Positions 35,659 to 45,187 of a stretch of DNA of 46,382 nt are shown in pieces. Both the position numbers and the translations under genes were made by a program. The stretch is from assembly GCA_030524205.1 (NCBI GenBank), contig JAUNGZ010000007.1, positions 1 through 46,382 of the forward strand, given 5' to 3'. How positions within the stretch are numbered: position 1 is the first letter of the stretch; every line of letters starts with the position of its first letter. The notes under the pieces are model-generated. The model had not been told where the DNA came from. It searched no databases and saw only the letters and a program-made list of their open reading frames with translations. The DNA comes from Eubacteriales bacterium. GTDB taxonomy: Bacteria > Bacillota > Clostridia > Oscillospirales > Butyricicoccaceae.

Positions 35659-36870
35659 ATGTTAAAAGCAGCAATTATGGGGCATGGAACGGTCGGCTCC
35701 GGCGTATATGAAGTTTTTGAAATGAACGCCGAAAAGATCGCGCGCACCGTCGGCGAGCCGGTCGAAGTCAAATACGTGCTTGACCTGCGCGATTTTTCCG
35801 CGCTGCCGTACGGAAATAAGTTTGTGACCGATTTCTCTGTGATAGAAAACGATCCCGAAATTGCGGTCGTCGCGGAAGTGATGGGCGGCGTAGGCGCGGC
35901 GTATCAGTTCACCAAGCGCTGTCTGGAGGCGGGCAAAAGCGTGTGCACCTCGAACAAGGAGCTGGTCGCCACCAAGGGCGAAGAGCTGCTCAAGATTGCC
36001 GAGGAGCACAATGTAAACTATATGTTCGAGGCTTCGGTCGGCGGCGGCATCCCGATCATCCGCCCAATGCTCCAGTGTCTGGCCGCCAACGAATTCAACG
36101 AAATCTGCGGTATCTTAAACGGCACGACCAACTACATTTTGACGCAGATGATCCACAACGGCGTCACCTTTGAGGACGCACTCAAGCAGGCGCAGCTCAA
36201 CGGCTACGCGGAAAAAGATCCGACCGCCGATATTGAAGGCCACGACGCCTGCCGCAAAATCTGCATTTTGTCCGATCTCGCCTTTGGGGATAAGTTTGAC
36301 CCCGACGCGGTTTCCTGCGAGGGAATCACCAAGATTACGCTCGAGGATGTGGCCAACGCGGATAAACTGGGCTGTGTGATCAAGCTGCTGGGACGCTCGG
36401 TCCGGTGCGAGGACGGCACCGCCTACGCTTACGTTGCCCCGCATCTGATTCATAAGGAAAGCCCGCTCGCCGCGGTTGAGGATGTGTTCAACGCCATCAT
36501 GGTAAACGGCAACGCCACGGGCGAGGTCATGTTCTACGGCAAGGGCGCGGGCAAGCTCGCGACCGCGTCGGCCGTGGTGGCCGATATGCTGGACTGCGCC
36601 CTGCACCGCGAGCACCGCCGCCGCATCTCTTGGGGCGACGGCTCGAAGCACCTGCTCCGGCCGCTGGATACGCTGCAAAGCGCGTGGTATGTGCGCTTTA
36701 AGGGCGCGCAGAAGGACGCGGAGGCGGTTCTGCCGGTTGAGAGCGTGACGGAGCCGGTCGAAGGCGTGATCGTCGTGCGGACCCGTAAGCTGTCCACCGC
36801 CGATATGCGGGAAAAAATCGCAAAGCTGAACGCCTGCGGCGAAGTGCGCGCGGCGATGCGCATGCTGTAA
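35659..36870 (+). CDS. hom: Homoserine dehydrogenase
   Basis: A 403-residue enzyme reducing aspartate semialdehyde to homoserine with NAD(P)H. The nucleotide-binding loop is GHGTVGSGV (8-16). The catalytic domain has the GILNGTTNYILTQM motif, with KDPTADIEGHDACRK following it. A C-terminal stretch of about 70 residues looks like a degenerate ACT domain, as in other Firmicute Hom proteins. ATG start after GGAAGG. Second gene of the operon. Confidence 0.96.
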   Translation: MLKAAIMGHGTVGSGVYEVFEMNAEKIARTVGEPVEVKYVLDLRDFSALPYGNKFVTDFSVIENDPEIAVVAEVMGGVGAAYQFTKRCLEAGKSVCTSNKELVATKGEELLKIAEEHNVNYMFEASVGGGIPIIRPMLQCLAANEFNEICGILNGTTNYILTQMIHNGVTFEDALKQAQLNGYAEKDPTADIEGHDACRKICILSDLAFGDKFDPDAVSCEGITKITLEDVANADKLGCVIKLLGRSVRCEDGTAYAYVAPHLIHKESPLAAVEDVFNAIMVNGNATGEVMFYGKGAGKLATASAVVADMLDCALHREHRRRISWGDGSKHLLRPLDTLQSAWYVRFKGAQKDAEAVLPVESVTEPVEGVIVVRTRKLSTADMREKIAKLNACGEVRAAMRML

Positions 36871-36885
36871 GGGGAGGGAACAGAA

Positions 36886-37776
36886 ATGGTTCGTGTTACC
36901 GTCCCGGCCACAAGCGCCAATATGGGTTCCGGGTATGACAGCATCGGCATCGCGCTCGAGCTGTATAATATTATCGACATCGAGGAAGCCGATCACATTG
37001 ATATTTCCGATAAGAACGGCCAGTTTGTGCCGAAAGACGCGCGCAATCTGATTTACCAATGCGCGAAAAGAGTGTATGACGAGTGCGGGAAGCCGCTGTC
37101 CGGCCTGCGGATTGTGGAGGACTGCGCCATTCCGCAGACACGCGGTCTGGGCTCCTCGTCGGCGTGCACGGTTGCGGGGATTATGGGCGCGAACGCGCTG
37201 CTCGGCGATCCGCTCGACCGGCAGGCCGTGATCGACCTGTGCGCCTCGATAGAGGGCCATCCCGATAATTCGACGCCCGCCATCCTCGGCGGCTTCTGCG
37301 TGGCGCTGCTCGAAAACGGCCATGTGCATCATGTGCGCGTGCCGGTGCACGGCGCGATTGACTTTATCGTATTCATTCCGGATTTTAAGCTGTCCACCGA
37401 AAAAGCGCGCGCCGCGCTGCCTAAGACGATCGACCACCGCGACGCGGTATTCAATCTGGCGCGCGCCGCGCTGCTCGCGGGCTCGCTGACCACCGGCAAG
37501 CTGGAAAATCTGGATGCGGCCACGGGCGACTGCCTGCACCAGCCCTACCGCTTTGGTTTGATTGAAAACGGCGAGGATATTGTGCGCGAGGCTAAGAAAC
37601 TGGGCGCGCTGGGCGCGTTCATTTCGGGCGCCGGGCCGTCCATTGTTGCGATCGTTTACAAGGGAGACCGCGATTACTTAGCGCGCGCGCAAGCGATGTG
37701 CGCGGCAAATTATCCGCACTGGCAGGCGGTGCAGCTTCGCTGCGACGAGGTCGGTGCGACGGTCAAACGCATTTGA
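36886..37776 (+). CDS. thrB: Homoserine kinase
   Basis: A 296-residue GHMP-family kinase that phosphorylates homoserine on the way to threonine. The N-terminal PATSANMGSGYDSIG motif, the ATP loop RGLGSSSA and the C-terminal FISGAGPSIVA are all present. It begins 15 bases after hom with GGGGAGG. Threonine synthase is not in the window. Confidence 0.95.
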   Translation: MVRVTVPATSANMGSGYDSIGIALELYNIIDIEEADHIDISDKNGQFVPKDARNLIYQCAKRVYDECGKPLSGLRIVEDCAIPQTRGLGSSSACTVAGIMGANALLGDPLDRQAVIDLCASIEGHPDNSTPAILGGFCVALLENGHVHHVRVPVHGAIDFIVFIPDFKLSTEKARAALPKTIDHRDAVFNLARAALLAGSLTTGKLENLDAATGDCLHQPYRFGLIENGEDIVREAKKLGALGAFISGAGPSIVAIVYKGDRDYLARAQAMCAANYPHWQAVQLRCDEVGATVKRI

Positions 37777-37826
37777 GGCGCGGCCGCCCCGTGCGGCAGG
37801 CAATATAAGGAGGAAACGTAACTAGT

Positions 37827-39035
37827 ATGAGTCTTATTGTGCAAAAGTTCGGCGGCACCTCGGTGGCAAACACCGAGCGTTTGAGAAATGTCGCAGACAT
37901 TGTGACGAGCACCGCGGCGGCGGGCAACCAAGTGGTTGTCGTCGTGTCCGCGCAGGGGGATACCACGGACGACCTGATTGAAAAGGCTGCCGAGCTGAAT
38001 GAAAAGCCCTCAAAGCGCGAAATGGACGTTCTGCTCAATACCGGCGAAATGATTTCGATGTCGCTGCTCGCAATGGCAATCCAGAAACTGGGCTTTCCGG
38101 TCGTTTCGCTGACCGGCTGGCAGATCGGCTTGGAGACCAACAGCAATTACTCGGACGCGCGCATCAAGCGCTTATCGGGCGACCGCCTGAAAGCCGAGCT
38201 GGACAACGGCATGATCTGCATCGTCGCGGGCTTTCAGGGTCTGAACAAGCTGGGCGACGTGACCACCCTTGGCCGCGGCGGTTCGGATACGACGGCGGTT
38301 GCCATCGCGGCGACGCTGGGCGCCGACCTGTGCCAGATCTACACCGACGTCGACGGCGTTTATACCGCGGACCCGCGCATCGTGCCGTCCGCGCGCAAGC
38401 TCGGCGAAATCACGTATGACGAGATGCTCGAGCTGGCTTCGCTCGGCGCGCAGGTGCTGCACAACCGCAGCGTGGAAATGGCAAAGAAGTACAATGTCGA
38501 CCTCGAGGTCGTTTCGAGCTTTACCCGCAACCCGGGTACGAAAGTCAAGGAGGGTTCTCACATGGAAAAGATGAATGTATCGGGCGTTGCCCGTGACAAT
38601 AACTGCGCCCGCGTTGCGATTATCAATGTAGACGACACACCGGGCACCGCGTTTAAGGTGTTTTCGCTGATGGCCAAGCACAATGTCGATATCGACATTA
38701 TTTTGCAGTCGGTCGGCCGAGACAACAAAAAGTCGATTTCGTTCACCATCCGTCAGGACGACGCCGAACGCGTCGGCCAGATTTTGAAGGATAACGCCGA
38801 GATGCTCGGTTATGAGGACGTTTCGATCAGCACTAAGGTTGCCAAGGTTTCGATTGTCGGCGCGGGCATGGCCTCCTCGGCGGGCGTCGCCTCTAAAATG
38901 TTTGAGGCGCTCGCGATGGCCGGCATTAACATCCGCATGATTTCCACCTCGGAGATTAAGATTTCCGTGCTGATCAATGAAGAGGACAGTGAAAAGGCGG
39001 TCAAGGCCATTCATGAGGAATTTTTTGGAGAATAA
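37827..39035 (+). CDS. lysC: Aspartate kinase with two regulatory ACT domains
   Basis: A 402-residue enzyme that phosphorylates aspartate, the first step to lysine, threonine and methionine. The kinase domain (about 1-240) has KFGGTS at 7-12 and LGRGGSDTTAVAIA; two ACT domains follow (about 262-400). Size and layout match the class whose gene also makes a separate beta subunit from an internal start, and such a start is visible here at 38562. Feedback by lysine and/or threonine is expected but not provable from sequence. The symbol is by family, since the specific isoenzyme is unknown. Confidence 0.95.
   Translation: MSLIVQKFGGTSVANTERLRNVADIVTSTAAAGNQVVVVVSAQGDTTDDLIEKAAELNEKPSKREMDVLLNTGEMISMSLLAMAIQKLGFPVVSLTGWQIGLETNSNYSDARIKRLSGDRLKAELDNGMICIVAGFQGLNKLGDVTTLGRGGSDTTAVAIAATLGADLCQIYTDVDGVYTADPRIVPSARKLGEITYDEMLELASLGAQVLHNRSVEMAKKYNVDLEVVSSFTRNPGTKVKEGSHMEKMNVSGVARDNNCARVAIINVDDTPGTAFKVFSLMAKHNVDIDIILQSVGRDNKKSISFTIRQDDAERVGQILKDNAEMLGYEDVSISTKVAKVSIVGAGMASSAGVASKMFEALAMAGINIRMISTSEIKISVLINEEDSEKAVKAIHEEFFGE
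38547..38564 (+). promoter_or_regulatory. Internal ribosome binding site and start for the aspartokinase beta subunit
   Basis: AAGGAGGG (38547-38554) stands seven bases before an in-frame ATG at 38562, codon 246 of the aspartokinase. Translation from here would give a 157-residue protein made only of the two ACT domains, the same organisation as the Bacillus and Corynebacterium overlapping alpha/beta aspartokinases. Confidence 0.8.
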
Positions 39036-39062
39036 AAAATTGATATAAATTTATCAATCTCG

Positions 39063-39091
39063 TTGACAACGACGGAAACACACGCTATAAT
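39063..39091 (+). promoter_or_regulatory. Consensus promoter of the 62-residue protein gene
   Basis: TTGACA (39063-39068), exactly 17 bases, TATAAT (39086-39091). This is the only perfect consensus promoter I found in the window. Confidence 0.92.
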
Positions 39092-39126
39092 AAGGATAGT
39101 AAAACGACAAGAAAAGGAGAATTCAA

Positions 39127-39315
39127 ATGAAGAAGCTTTGGTGTCTGTTCCGCCGCCGCAATGCTACCGGCGAGGGGAAATTGTGTGTTGCTTTCTCTGA
39201 AACTGAAGGCCGCGTGCGCGCCTGTCCTTATGCGACCGAAGAGGAAGCAAAGGAAAAGTGCCCGGAGTATGCTTACAATCACCGCCCCGACGGCGAGGAC
39301 GAAGGCATCGAGTAA
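39127..39315 (+). CDS. Small hydrophilic protein of unknown function
   Basis: A 62-residue protein with a basic N-terminus (MKKLWCLFRRR), three cysteines (Cys6, and single ones in LCVAF and VRACPY, plus a fourth in EKCPEY), and an acidic tail. I do not recognise a family. It has AAGGAG before its ATG, a perfect consensus promoter and its own terminator, so it should be strongly and independently expressed. Confidence 0.7.
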   Translation: MKKLWCLFRRRNATGEGKLCVAFSETEGRVRACPYATEEEAKEKCPEYAYNHRPDGEDEGIE

Positions 39316-39334
39316 TTGATACATAAATGATTTG

Positions 39335-39370
39335 AAAGCCCCGGAAGAGATGTCTTTCGGGGCTTTATTC
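39335..39370 (+). terminator. Terminator of the 62-residue protein gene
   Basis: A 14-bp stem with one G-T pair (AAAGCCCCGGAAGA, loop GATG), followed by ATTC. The T run is inside the 3' arm. Confidence 0.8.
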
Positions 39371-39477
39371 TGATAATCGGCGCTGTCAACCGCCGGTTGA
39401 CAAAAAGAAACGCGGGGTTGGTGGCGCGACCGGGCTGTTTCCGGTAATCTGGAAATAGAGAAAGGCGGGTGGGAAAT

Positions 39478-40608
39478 ATGACGACTGGAGAGAAAATTGC
39501 GGCGCTGCGCCGCGCGGCCGGGCTTAGTCAGGAGGCGCTGGCCGACCGGTTGGACCTGTCCCGGCAGGCGGTCAGCAAATGGGAGGCCGATCAGGCCGTA
39601 CCGGGCATGGATAATTTATTAGAGCTGAGCCGGATTTTCGGCGTTTCGGTTGACACTCTGCTGCGGCCGGACGAGGAATTGCCCGGGAAAAGCGGCGAGG
39701 GACAGGAGCAGGAAATGAAAGCGACGGTCTCGCCTAAGGGATTTTACGTATCCTATAAGCCGGTGCTGACGCGAAAAACGAAAGCGTTTATTATCGCCGT
39801 GGCGCTGCTGTTCGCGGTGAGCGCTGTCGGCAGCGTGGTTTCGCTGGTCGGGCTGACGAGATTGCAGGAGCGGCTCGCCCTGCTGCAAAGCCGGGTGGAC
39901 GCGCTGCCGGCGGGCGGGGATGTTATATACATGCCGTCGCCCGACAGCGGGGCGGCGGAAGCCGCAGATATGGCGGACGCGCGCGTCGATTATACGCTCG
40001 ACAGGGCCGATCCGACCAAACTCTCTCTGCAAATCAGCGCCATGCCGCGCGAGATCGACGCGACGGAGTCGGCGCAGTTCTGCGTCAAGGGCGGCGGGCA
40101 GAGCGTGACCGTTCCCGCCGCTTACGAAAACGGCAGCTACACGGGTACGGCGCAGTTTCCGCTGATGGACACGGTCTCAGTGTACCTGCTGCTGACGAAG
40201 GAGGGTGCGACGCGCAATCTGCTGGTGCGGCATCTGGAGTATCTGGAGGACGAGTACCAGTTGTATGTGGATGCGTCACTGGCGGAGGGCGGCCTGTCGT
40301 GGAGCGCCGGACGCGGCGCCAGCCTAACTGGGCGGATGTGCGTGTCGATCGAGTCGCACGCCGCTGAAACCGTGCTCTATCCGGTATCCGGGCGTGTGGT
40401 CGTGTACGTAAACGGCGAGGAATACGACAGCCTGCCGATCGACGACATCACCGCGCGCGCGGAGGAATGGCGGCAGCCGGATATGGCTGGGGCGACGCGG
40501 TTTTACTACATCGACCTGCCGTGGACACAGATCGACGCGGAGATGGACGCGGTCACTTGGACAGTCGAGATCACGGATAACTTTGGCCGGGTACAGACGA
40601 CGGAGTAA
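39478..40608 (+). CDS. Membrane-anchored XRE-family regulator with extracytoplasmic domain
   Basis: A 376-residue protein. An N-terminal Cro/CI HTH (about 3-60, LSQEALADRLDLSRQAVSKWE) is followed by a linker, one membrane helix (about 95-120, AFIIAVALLFAVSAVGSVVSL) and a short coiled coil. The C-terminal portion of about 240 residues is strand-rich and presumably lies outside the cell, with no family I recognise. ATG at 39478 is preferred (GGTGGG upstream); GTG at 39469 is possible. The design suggests a one-component sensor that binds DNA from the membrane. Confidence 0.8.
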   Translation: MTTGEKIAALRRAAGLSQEALADRLDLSRQAVSKWEADQAVPGMDNLLELSRIFGVSVDTLLRPDEELPGKSGEGQEQEMKATVSPKGFYVSYKPVLTRKTKAFIIAVALLFAVSAVGSVVSLVGLTRLQERLALLQSRVDALPAGGDVIYMPSPDSGAAEAADMADARVDYTLDRADPTKLSLQISAMPREIDATESAQFCVKGGGQSVTVPAAYENGSYTGTAQFPLMDTVSVYLLLTKEGATRNLLVRHLEYLEDEYQLYVDASLAEGGLSWSAGRGASLTGRMCVSIESHAAETVLYPVSGRVVVYVNGEEYDSLPIDDITARAEEWRQPDMAGATRFYYIDLPWTQIDAEMDAVTWTVEITDNFGRVQTTE

Positions 40609-40614
40609 GGATAA

Positions 40615-40650
40615 AAAGGGCGCGGGAATCGGTTGGTTCCCGCGCCCTTT
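40615..40650. terminator. Terminator between the XRE-membrane gene and comF
   Basis: A perfect 14-bp stem (AAAGGGCGCGGGAA, eight-base loop) between convergent genes. The minus strand continues with a further TT. Confidence 0.85.
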
Positions 40651-40664
40651 GCGCTTGGCAGAGG

Positions 40665-41315
40665 TCAGCGCTTCTGTCTTGCCAGCGTCGAAGCGAGCAC
40701 ATAGACCCGCGCCGCGCCCATTTGGCGCAGAATTTTGACGGCGGAAGCCGCGGACGAGCCGGTGGTGATAATATCGTCCACCAGCACGACCGACAGACCG
40801 CCGAGATCGACGCCTTTTGCAGGAAGAAAGGCATGCTCCACGTTTTTCTGCCGCGCGGCAAGACCTTGCTGGCGCGACTGGCGTCGGGAGAACAGGCGTT
40901 TATCCAGCGCTGCCCGGCATGGCAGGCCAAGCGGTTCGGCGATTTTCCGCGCGATCAGCTCGGCCTGATTATACCCGCGCTGATACCAGCGGAGCGGGCC
41001 GATCGGCATATAAGTGATCAGGTCGGGCTGCCAGCGGTCGAGCCGCTCCGTGAGCAGAGGGAGCGTCTGCGCGGCGAACCAGTCGGCGTAATGCTGCTTG
41101 TGATGGAATTTGAGCCGCTGCATCGCGCCCGATACCTTGCCGGTGTAGTAAAGCGGCGCGGCGGCACCATCCGCGTCGTCAATGCGGACGGTCTCTGCGC
41201 AGCGGTATTTCTGCCGCACCTCGCCCGCGCAGGCGGCGCAAACCATCGCCTTGCCCGCGTCGAGCGGCAGCGTTTCGCCGCACAGCACGCATTTATCAGG
41301 ATAAATGAGCCCCAA
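40665..41315 (-). CDS. comF: ComF-family phosphoribosyltransferase-like protein
   Basis: A 216-residue protein of the ComF family, linked to DNA uptake in competent bacteria and widespread elsewhere. The N-terminal zinc finger is made of CVLCG and CAAC. The C-terminal phosphoribosyltransferase fold has LVDDIITTGSS as PRPP loop, and PLRWYQRGYNQAELIA is a ComF signature. TTG at 41315 is chosen since GAGGTG lies seven bases upstream and no ATG is close. Other competence genes are absent from the window. Confidence 0.88.
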   Translation of the reverse strand: MGLIYPDKCVLCGETLPLDAGKAMVCAACAGEVRQKYRCAETVRIDDADGAAAPLYYTGKVSGAMQRLKFHHKQHYADWFAAQTLPLLTERLDRWQPDLITYMPIGPLRWYQRGYNQAELIARKIAEPLGLPCRAALDKRLFSRRQSRQQGLAARQKNVEHAFLPAKGVDLGGLSVVLVDDIITTGSSAASAVKILRQMGAARVYVLASTLARQKR

Positions 41316-41353
41316 GATTACGCACCTCGCTTTTAAAACAGAAAATAAGGCAA

Positions 41354-41379
41354 CGGGCTGTCCCACAGGGGACAGCCCG
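41354..41379 (-). terminator. Terminator of the dapF-pyrG-dapL operon
   Basis: A perfect 11-bp stem (CGGGCTGTCCC, four-base loop), with the minus strand continuing TTGCCTTATTTTC. The T tract is broken, so efficiency may be moderate. Confidence 0.75.
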
Positions 41380-41384
41380 AATGA

Positions 41385-42560
41385 TTATCCTAACAGCTTT
41401 TTCAGACGAGCCGCGGCTTCGATGGTGCGCTGCTGGTCGCCGAAGGCGGTCAGGCGGAAGAAGCCGTCGCCGTTCTTGCCGAAGCCCGCGCCCGGCGTGC
41501 CGACCACGTGCGCGTTTTCCAGCAGATAGTCGAAAAATTCCCACGAACCCATGCCGTTGGGGCACTTGAGCCACAGGTACGGGCTGGATTTGCCGCCCGT
41601 GTACCAAATGCCGAGCGCATCGAGCGTTTCGGAAAGTACTTTGGCGTTCTGCTTGTAGTAGTCGAGCGTTTCGCGGATCTGATTCTGGCCTTGCTCGGTA
41701 AAGCAGGCCGCCGCGCCTTTCTGCACGATATAGGGCACGCCGTTGAATTTAGTCGTCTGGCGGCGCAGCCACATCTGGTTCAGCTTGCCGTCCATAAGCG
41801 CCTTGGGGACGACCGTCCAGCCGCAGCGCGTGCCGGTGAAGCCCGCCATCTTGGAGAAGGAGCAGAATTCGATCGCGCAGGTCTTTGCGCCCTCGATTTC
41901 AAAAATAGAACGGGGCAGCGCTTCATCCTCGATAAAGCATTCATAGGCAGCGTCATACAGAATAACGGCGTTCATGCCGTTCGCGTAATCGACCCATGCT
42001 TTCAGCCCCTTGCGGTCATAGGCTGCGCCCGTTGGGTTGTTGGGCGAGCAGAGATAGATGATGTCGGCCTTGACCGAGGGATCGGGCAGGGGCAGGAAGC
42101 CGTTGTCCTCGTTTGCGTCCATGAAAACGACCTTGCGTCCCGCCATGATGTTGGTGTCCACGTAAACCGGGTAAACCGGATCGGGGATCAGCACCGTGTT
42201 GTCCGCGCCGAAAATATCGAGAATGTTGCCGAGATCGCTCTTTGCGCCGTCGGAAATGAAAATCTCGTCAGTATCGAGCGTTACGCCGTGGCTCTTGTAA
42301 TAGCCGACCAGCGCTTCGTGCAGAAAACCGTAGCCCTGCTCGTCGCCGTAGCCATGGAAGGTTTCCTGCCCCGCCTGATCCTCGACCGCCGCGTGCAGCG
42401 CGTCGATGACGGCGGGTACGAGCGGACGGGTCACATCGCCGATGGACAGCTTAATGATATCGGCGTCCGGATGGGCGGCGGCAAATTCGCGCTGCTTGCG
42501 GTTTACCGTGGAGAACAGGTAGCTTTGCTCCAGATTATTGAAATTCTTGTTGATCTGCAT
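41385..42560 (-). CDS. dapL: LL-diaminopimelate aminotransferase
   Basis: A 391-residue PLP enzyme of aminotransferase class I that makes LL-diaminopimelate directly from tetrahydrodipicolinate, bypassing the acylated route. Seen: [16 protein letters not shown] near the N-terminus, [14 protein letters not shown], and the PLP-lysine segment [15 protein letters not shown], all diagnostic of DapL. AAGGAG precedes the ATG. The first 26 bases overlap the 3' end of pyrG in another frame. Confidence 0.95.
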   Translation of the reverse strand: MQINKNFNNLEQSYLFSTVNRKQREFAAAHPDADIIKLSIGDVTRPLVPAVIDALHAAVEDQAGQETFHGYGDEQGYGFLHEALVGYYKSHGVTLDTDEIFISDGAKSDLGNILDIFGADNTVLIPDPVYPVYVDTNIMAGRKVVFMDANEDNGFLPLPDPSVKADIIYLCSPNNPTGAAYDRKGLKAWVDYANGMNAVILYDAAYECFIEDEALPRSIFEIEGAKTCAIEFCSFSKMAGFTGTRCGWTVVPKALMDGKLNQMWLRRQTTKFNGVPYIVQKGAAACFTEQGQNQIRETLDYYKQNAKVLSETLDALGIWYTGGKSSPYLWLKCPNGMGSWEFFDYLLENAHVVGTPGAGFGKNGDGFFRLTAFGDQQRTIEAAARLKKLLG

Positions 42561-44163
42561 CGTCTTGACTCCTTTTCAGTGCTGCGTGCACAAACGCCTT
42601 GAACAGCGGATGCGCGCGGTTTGGACGTGATTTGAACTCGGGGTGGAACTGTACGCCGATATAGAAGGGGTGATCGGGGATTTCCACCGTTTCGACCAGC
42701 TCGCCGGTGGGCGAGGTGCCCGTAATCAGCATGCCCTTGCTTTCGATTTCCTCACGGAAATTATTGTTGAATTCATAACGGTGCCGGTGGCGCTCGGAGA
42801 TCATTTCCTCTCCGTAGGCGCGCGCCATGATCGTTTCCGGGCGCACCTTGCAGGGATAAGCGCCCAGACGCATCGTGCCGCCCTTTTTGGAAACGCCCTG
42901 CTGGCTCTCCATCAGGTCGATGACAGGATGCGTGGAATCGGGATCGAATTCGGAGGAATTCGCGTCCTCAAAGCCCAAAACGTTTCGGGCATAGCTCATC
43001 ACTGCGATCTGCATGCCGAGGCAGATGCCGAAATAGGGGATGCCCTGCGTCCGCGCGTAATTTGCCGCGCAGATCATGCCCTCCACGCCGCGGGGACCGA
43101 AGCCGCCGGGCAGAATGATACCGTCGACCTCGCCTAAAAGCTTGTCCACGGTCGCGTCGCTCAGCTCCTCGGAATCGACCCAGTCAATGTCGACAAAGCA
43201 CTCGTTTTCATAGCCGCCGTGCTGAAGCGCTTCGGCAACTGACAGATATGCGTCGTGCAGCTTGACGTATTTGCCGACCAGCGCGATCTTGACGTGCGCC
43301 TGCCGTTTGGCGATGCGGTCGAGCATGTCGGTCCATTCGGTCATATCGCCCTTGGGCGCGCCGATCGACAGCTCGCGGCAGACGATGTCGGACAAATGGC
43401 TCTCTTCCAGCATCATCGGCGCCTGATACAGCACGGGCAGCGTGCGGTTTTCGATCACACAGTCGGGCTGGACGGTGCAGAACATGGAAATCTTGCGCTT
43501 GATGTCGTCGTCCATCGGCTGGTCGACGCGCGCGACAATGATATCCGGCGTGATGCCCAGACCGCGCAGCTCCTTGACCGAATGCTGGGTGGGCTTGGAC
43601 TTCGGCTCGTTCGAGCCCGAGATATAGGGAACGAGCGTCACATGGATGAACAGACAGTTGCGGCGGCCGACCTCGACCGCGACCTGCCGGATCGCCTCCA
43701 GAAACGGCTGGGACTCGATGTCGCCCGTCGTGCCGCCGATTTCGGTGATGACAACGTCCGCCGAGGTTTTTTTGCCGACCGAGTAGATGAACGATTTGAT
43801 CTCGTTGGTGATGTGGGGGATGACCTGCACGGTCTCGCCCAGATATTCGCCGGCGCGCTCTTTGTTGAGTACGTTCCAGTACACCTTGCCGGTGGTCAGG
43901 TTGGAGAATTTATTCAGATCCTCGTCGATAAAGCGCTCGTAGTGGCCGAGGTCGAGGTCGGTCTCGGCGCCGTCGTCGGTGACGTAAACCTCGCCGTGCT
44001 GGAACGGGCTCATCGTGCCGGGATCGACGTTGATATATGGGTCGAGCTTTTGAGCGGCGACCTTAAGCCCGCGGCTTTTAAGCAGCCGGCCGAGCGAGGC
44101 CGCCGTAATGCCCTTGCCCAAACCGGAGACCACGCCGCCGGTTACAAAAATGTACTTTGTCAT
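42535..44163 (-). CDS. pyrG: CTP synthase
   Basis: A 542-residue glutamine-dependent enzyme converting UTP to CTP. The N-terminal synthetase domain has [10 protein letters not shown] (9-18). The C-terminal glutaminase domain has nucleophile Cys381 in GICLGMQ. Full length for the family. Its ATG overlaps the dapF stop by four bases, and its C-terminal tail runs 26 bases into dapL, so three genes are tightly coupled. Confidence 0.97.
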   Translation of the reverse strand: MTKYIFVTGGVVSGLGKGITAASLGRLLKSRGLKVAAQKLDPYINVDPGTMSPFQHGEVYVTDDGAETDLDLGHYERFIDEDLNKFSNLTTGKVYWNVLNKERAGEYLGETVQVIPHITNEIKSFIYSVGKKTSADVVITEIGGTTGDIESQPFLEAIRQVAVEVGRRNCLFIHVTLVPYISGSNEPKSKPTQHSVKELRGLGITPDIIVARVDQPMDDDIKRKISMFCTVQPDCVIENRTLPVLYQAPMMLEESHLSDIVCRELSIGAPKGDMTEWTDMLDRIAKRQAHVKIALVGKYVKLHDAYLSVAEALQHGGYENECFVDIDWVDSEELSDATVDKLLGEVDGIILPGGFGPRGVEGMICAANYARTQGIPYFGICLGMQIAVMSYARNVLGFEDANSSEFDPDSTHPVIDLMESQQGVSKKGGTMRLGAYPCKVRPETIMARAYGEEMISERHRHRYEFNNNFREEIESKGMLITGTSPTGELVETVEIPDHPFYIGVQFHPEFKSRPNRAHPLFKAFVHAALKRSQDDADQQEFQ

Positions 44164-45005
44164 ATCTCGATTTCCCCCTCAAATACAGTTGTTGCCGCAC
44201 CTGTCATATACACGGTTTTATCGGTGTATTGCACGGTTAAATCGCCGCCGCGCAGATGGACGGTGATCTCTTTTCCCTTTTCCGCGCGTCCGGTCAGGCA
44301 GGCGGCCACGCCGACCGCGCAGGCGCCGGTTCCGCACGCCCAGGTTTCGCCGCTGCCGCGTTCCCACACGCGCATTTTCAAGCTGCCGTCGGGCAGCGCG
44401 TTTACAAATTCCGTGTTCACACGCTCGGGAAACAGGCTGTGGCGTTCAAATTTAGGACCGATGCGGGTAAGATCGAGTCCGTCGATATCCTCGTCCATAA
44501 AAACGACGCAGTGCGGATTGCCCATGGAGACGCAGGTGATATGGTATACCTTTTCGTCCACGACGAGCGGCGCGCCGATCACCGCGCCGCCGTCCAGATC
44601 GACGGGGATATCGCGAGGCGCGAGAATGGCGGCGCCCATGTCGACGCGGGCGGTTTCCATCTTGCCGCCGCTTACGGTCAGCGCAAGCGTTTTAACGCCT
44701 GAAAGGGTGTCTACCGTAATTTCGGTGCGTCCGCGGACCATACCGTTGTCGTACAGGTATTTGCCGACACAGCGGATGCCGTTGCCGCACATTTTGCCCT
44801 CCGATCCGTCGGCGTTGAAGATACGCATTTGCGCATCCGCCTTATCGGAAGGGGAAATGAGAATGATGCCGTCGCCGCCGATACCGAAATGCGCCTCGCT
44901 CAGCCGGACGGAGAGCGCTTCCGGTTCAGGAACCGTCTGGTCGAAACAGTTGAAGTAAATATAATGATTGCCGCAGCCGTGCATTTTGGTGAAAGACAGC
45001 TTCAC
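44160..45005 (-). CDS. dapF: Diaminopimelate epimerase
   Basis: A 281-residue cofactor-independent racemase that converts LL- to meso-diaminopimelate for lysine and peptidoglycan. The two catalytic cysteines sit in CGNGIRC and [10 protein letters not shown]. The start is GTG at 45005 with GAAGGAGGGAG upstream; the longer open frame to 45080 lacks support. Operon dapF-pyrG-dapL. Confidence 0.96.
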   Translation of the reverse strand: MKLSFTKMHGCGNHYIYFNCFDQTVPEPEALSVRLSEAHFGIGGDGIILISPSDKADAQMRIFNADGSEGKMCGNGIRCVGKYLYDNGMVRGRTEITVDTLSGVKTLALTVSGGKMETARVDMGAAILAPRDIPVDLDGGAVIGAPLVVDEKVYHITCVSMGNPHCVVFMDEDIDGLDLTRIGPKFERHSLFPERVNTEFVNALPDGSLKMRVWERGSGETWACGTGACAVGVAACLTGRAEKGKEITVHLRGGDLTVQYTDKTVYMTGAATTVFEGEIEI

Positions 45006-45082
45006 ACGGTCTCCCTCCTTCAATTCAAAAGAAAATGGCGTATGAAGGGACGTTTTTGCCCGCCCCGGCTCATACACCACTC

Positions 45083-45091
45083 AGTATATCA
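45083..45091 (-). promoter_or_regulatory. Extended -10 promoter of the dapF operon
   Basis: Minus-strand TGATATACT about 80 bases upstream of the dapF start, without a clear -35. Confidence 0.5.
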
Positions 45092-45187
45092 TAATTCGAT
45101 AGGAATTTCTCTAGTCATTTCAAAAAAAGGGGAAAAATTTTGTCATATCCGCACGGCCGGTTTTAGGCGGTATGGCACAAAAACGGT

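Noticed and set aside
37777-37826. Possible lysine riboswitch or T-box before the aspartokinase gene
   Set aside because: Only 50 bases separate thrB and the aspartokinase gene, too short for either element, and no such fold is visible upstream of the operon either.
39036-39062. AT-rich inverted repeat (TTGATA/TATCAA) after the aspartokinase gene as a terminator
   Set aside because: The stem is six A-T-rich pairs with no T tract, too weak to call.
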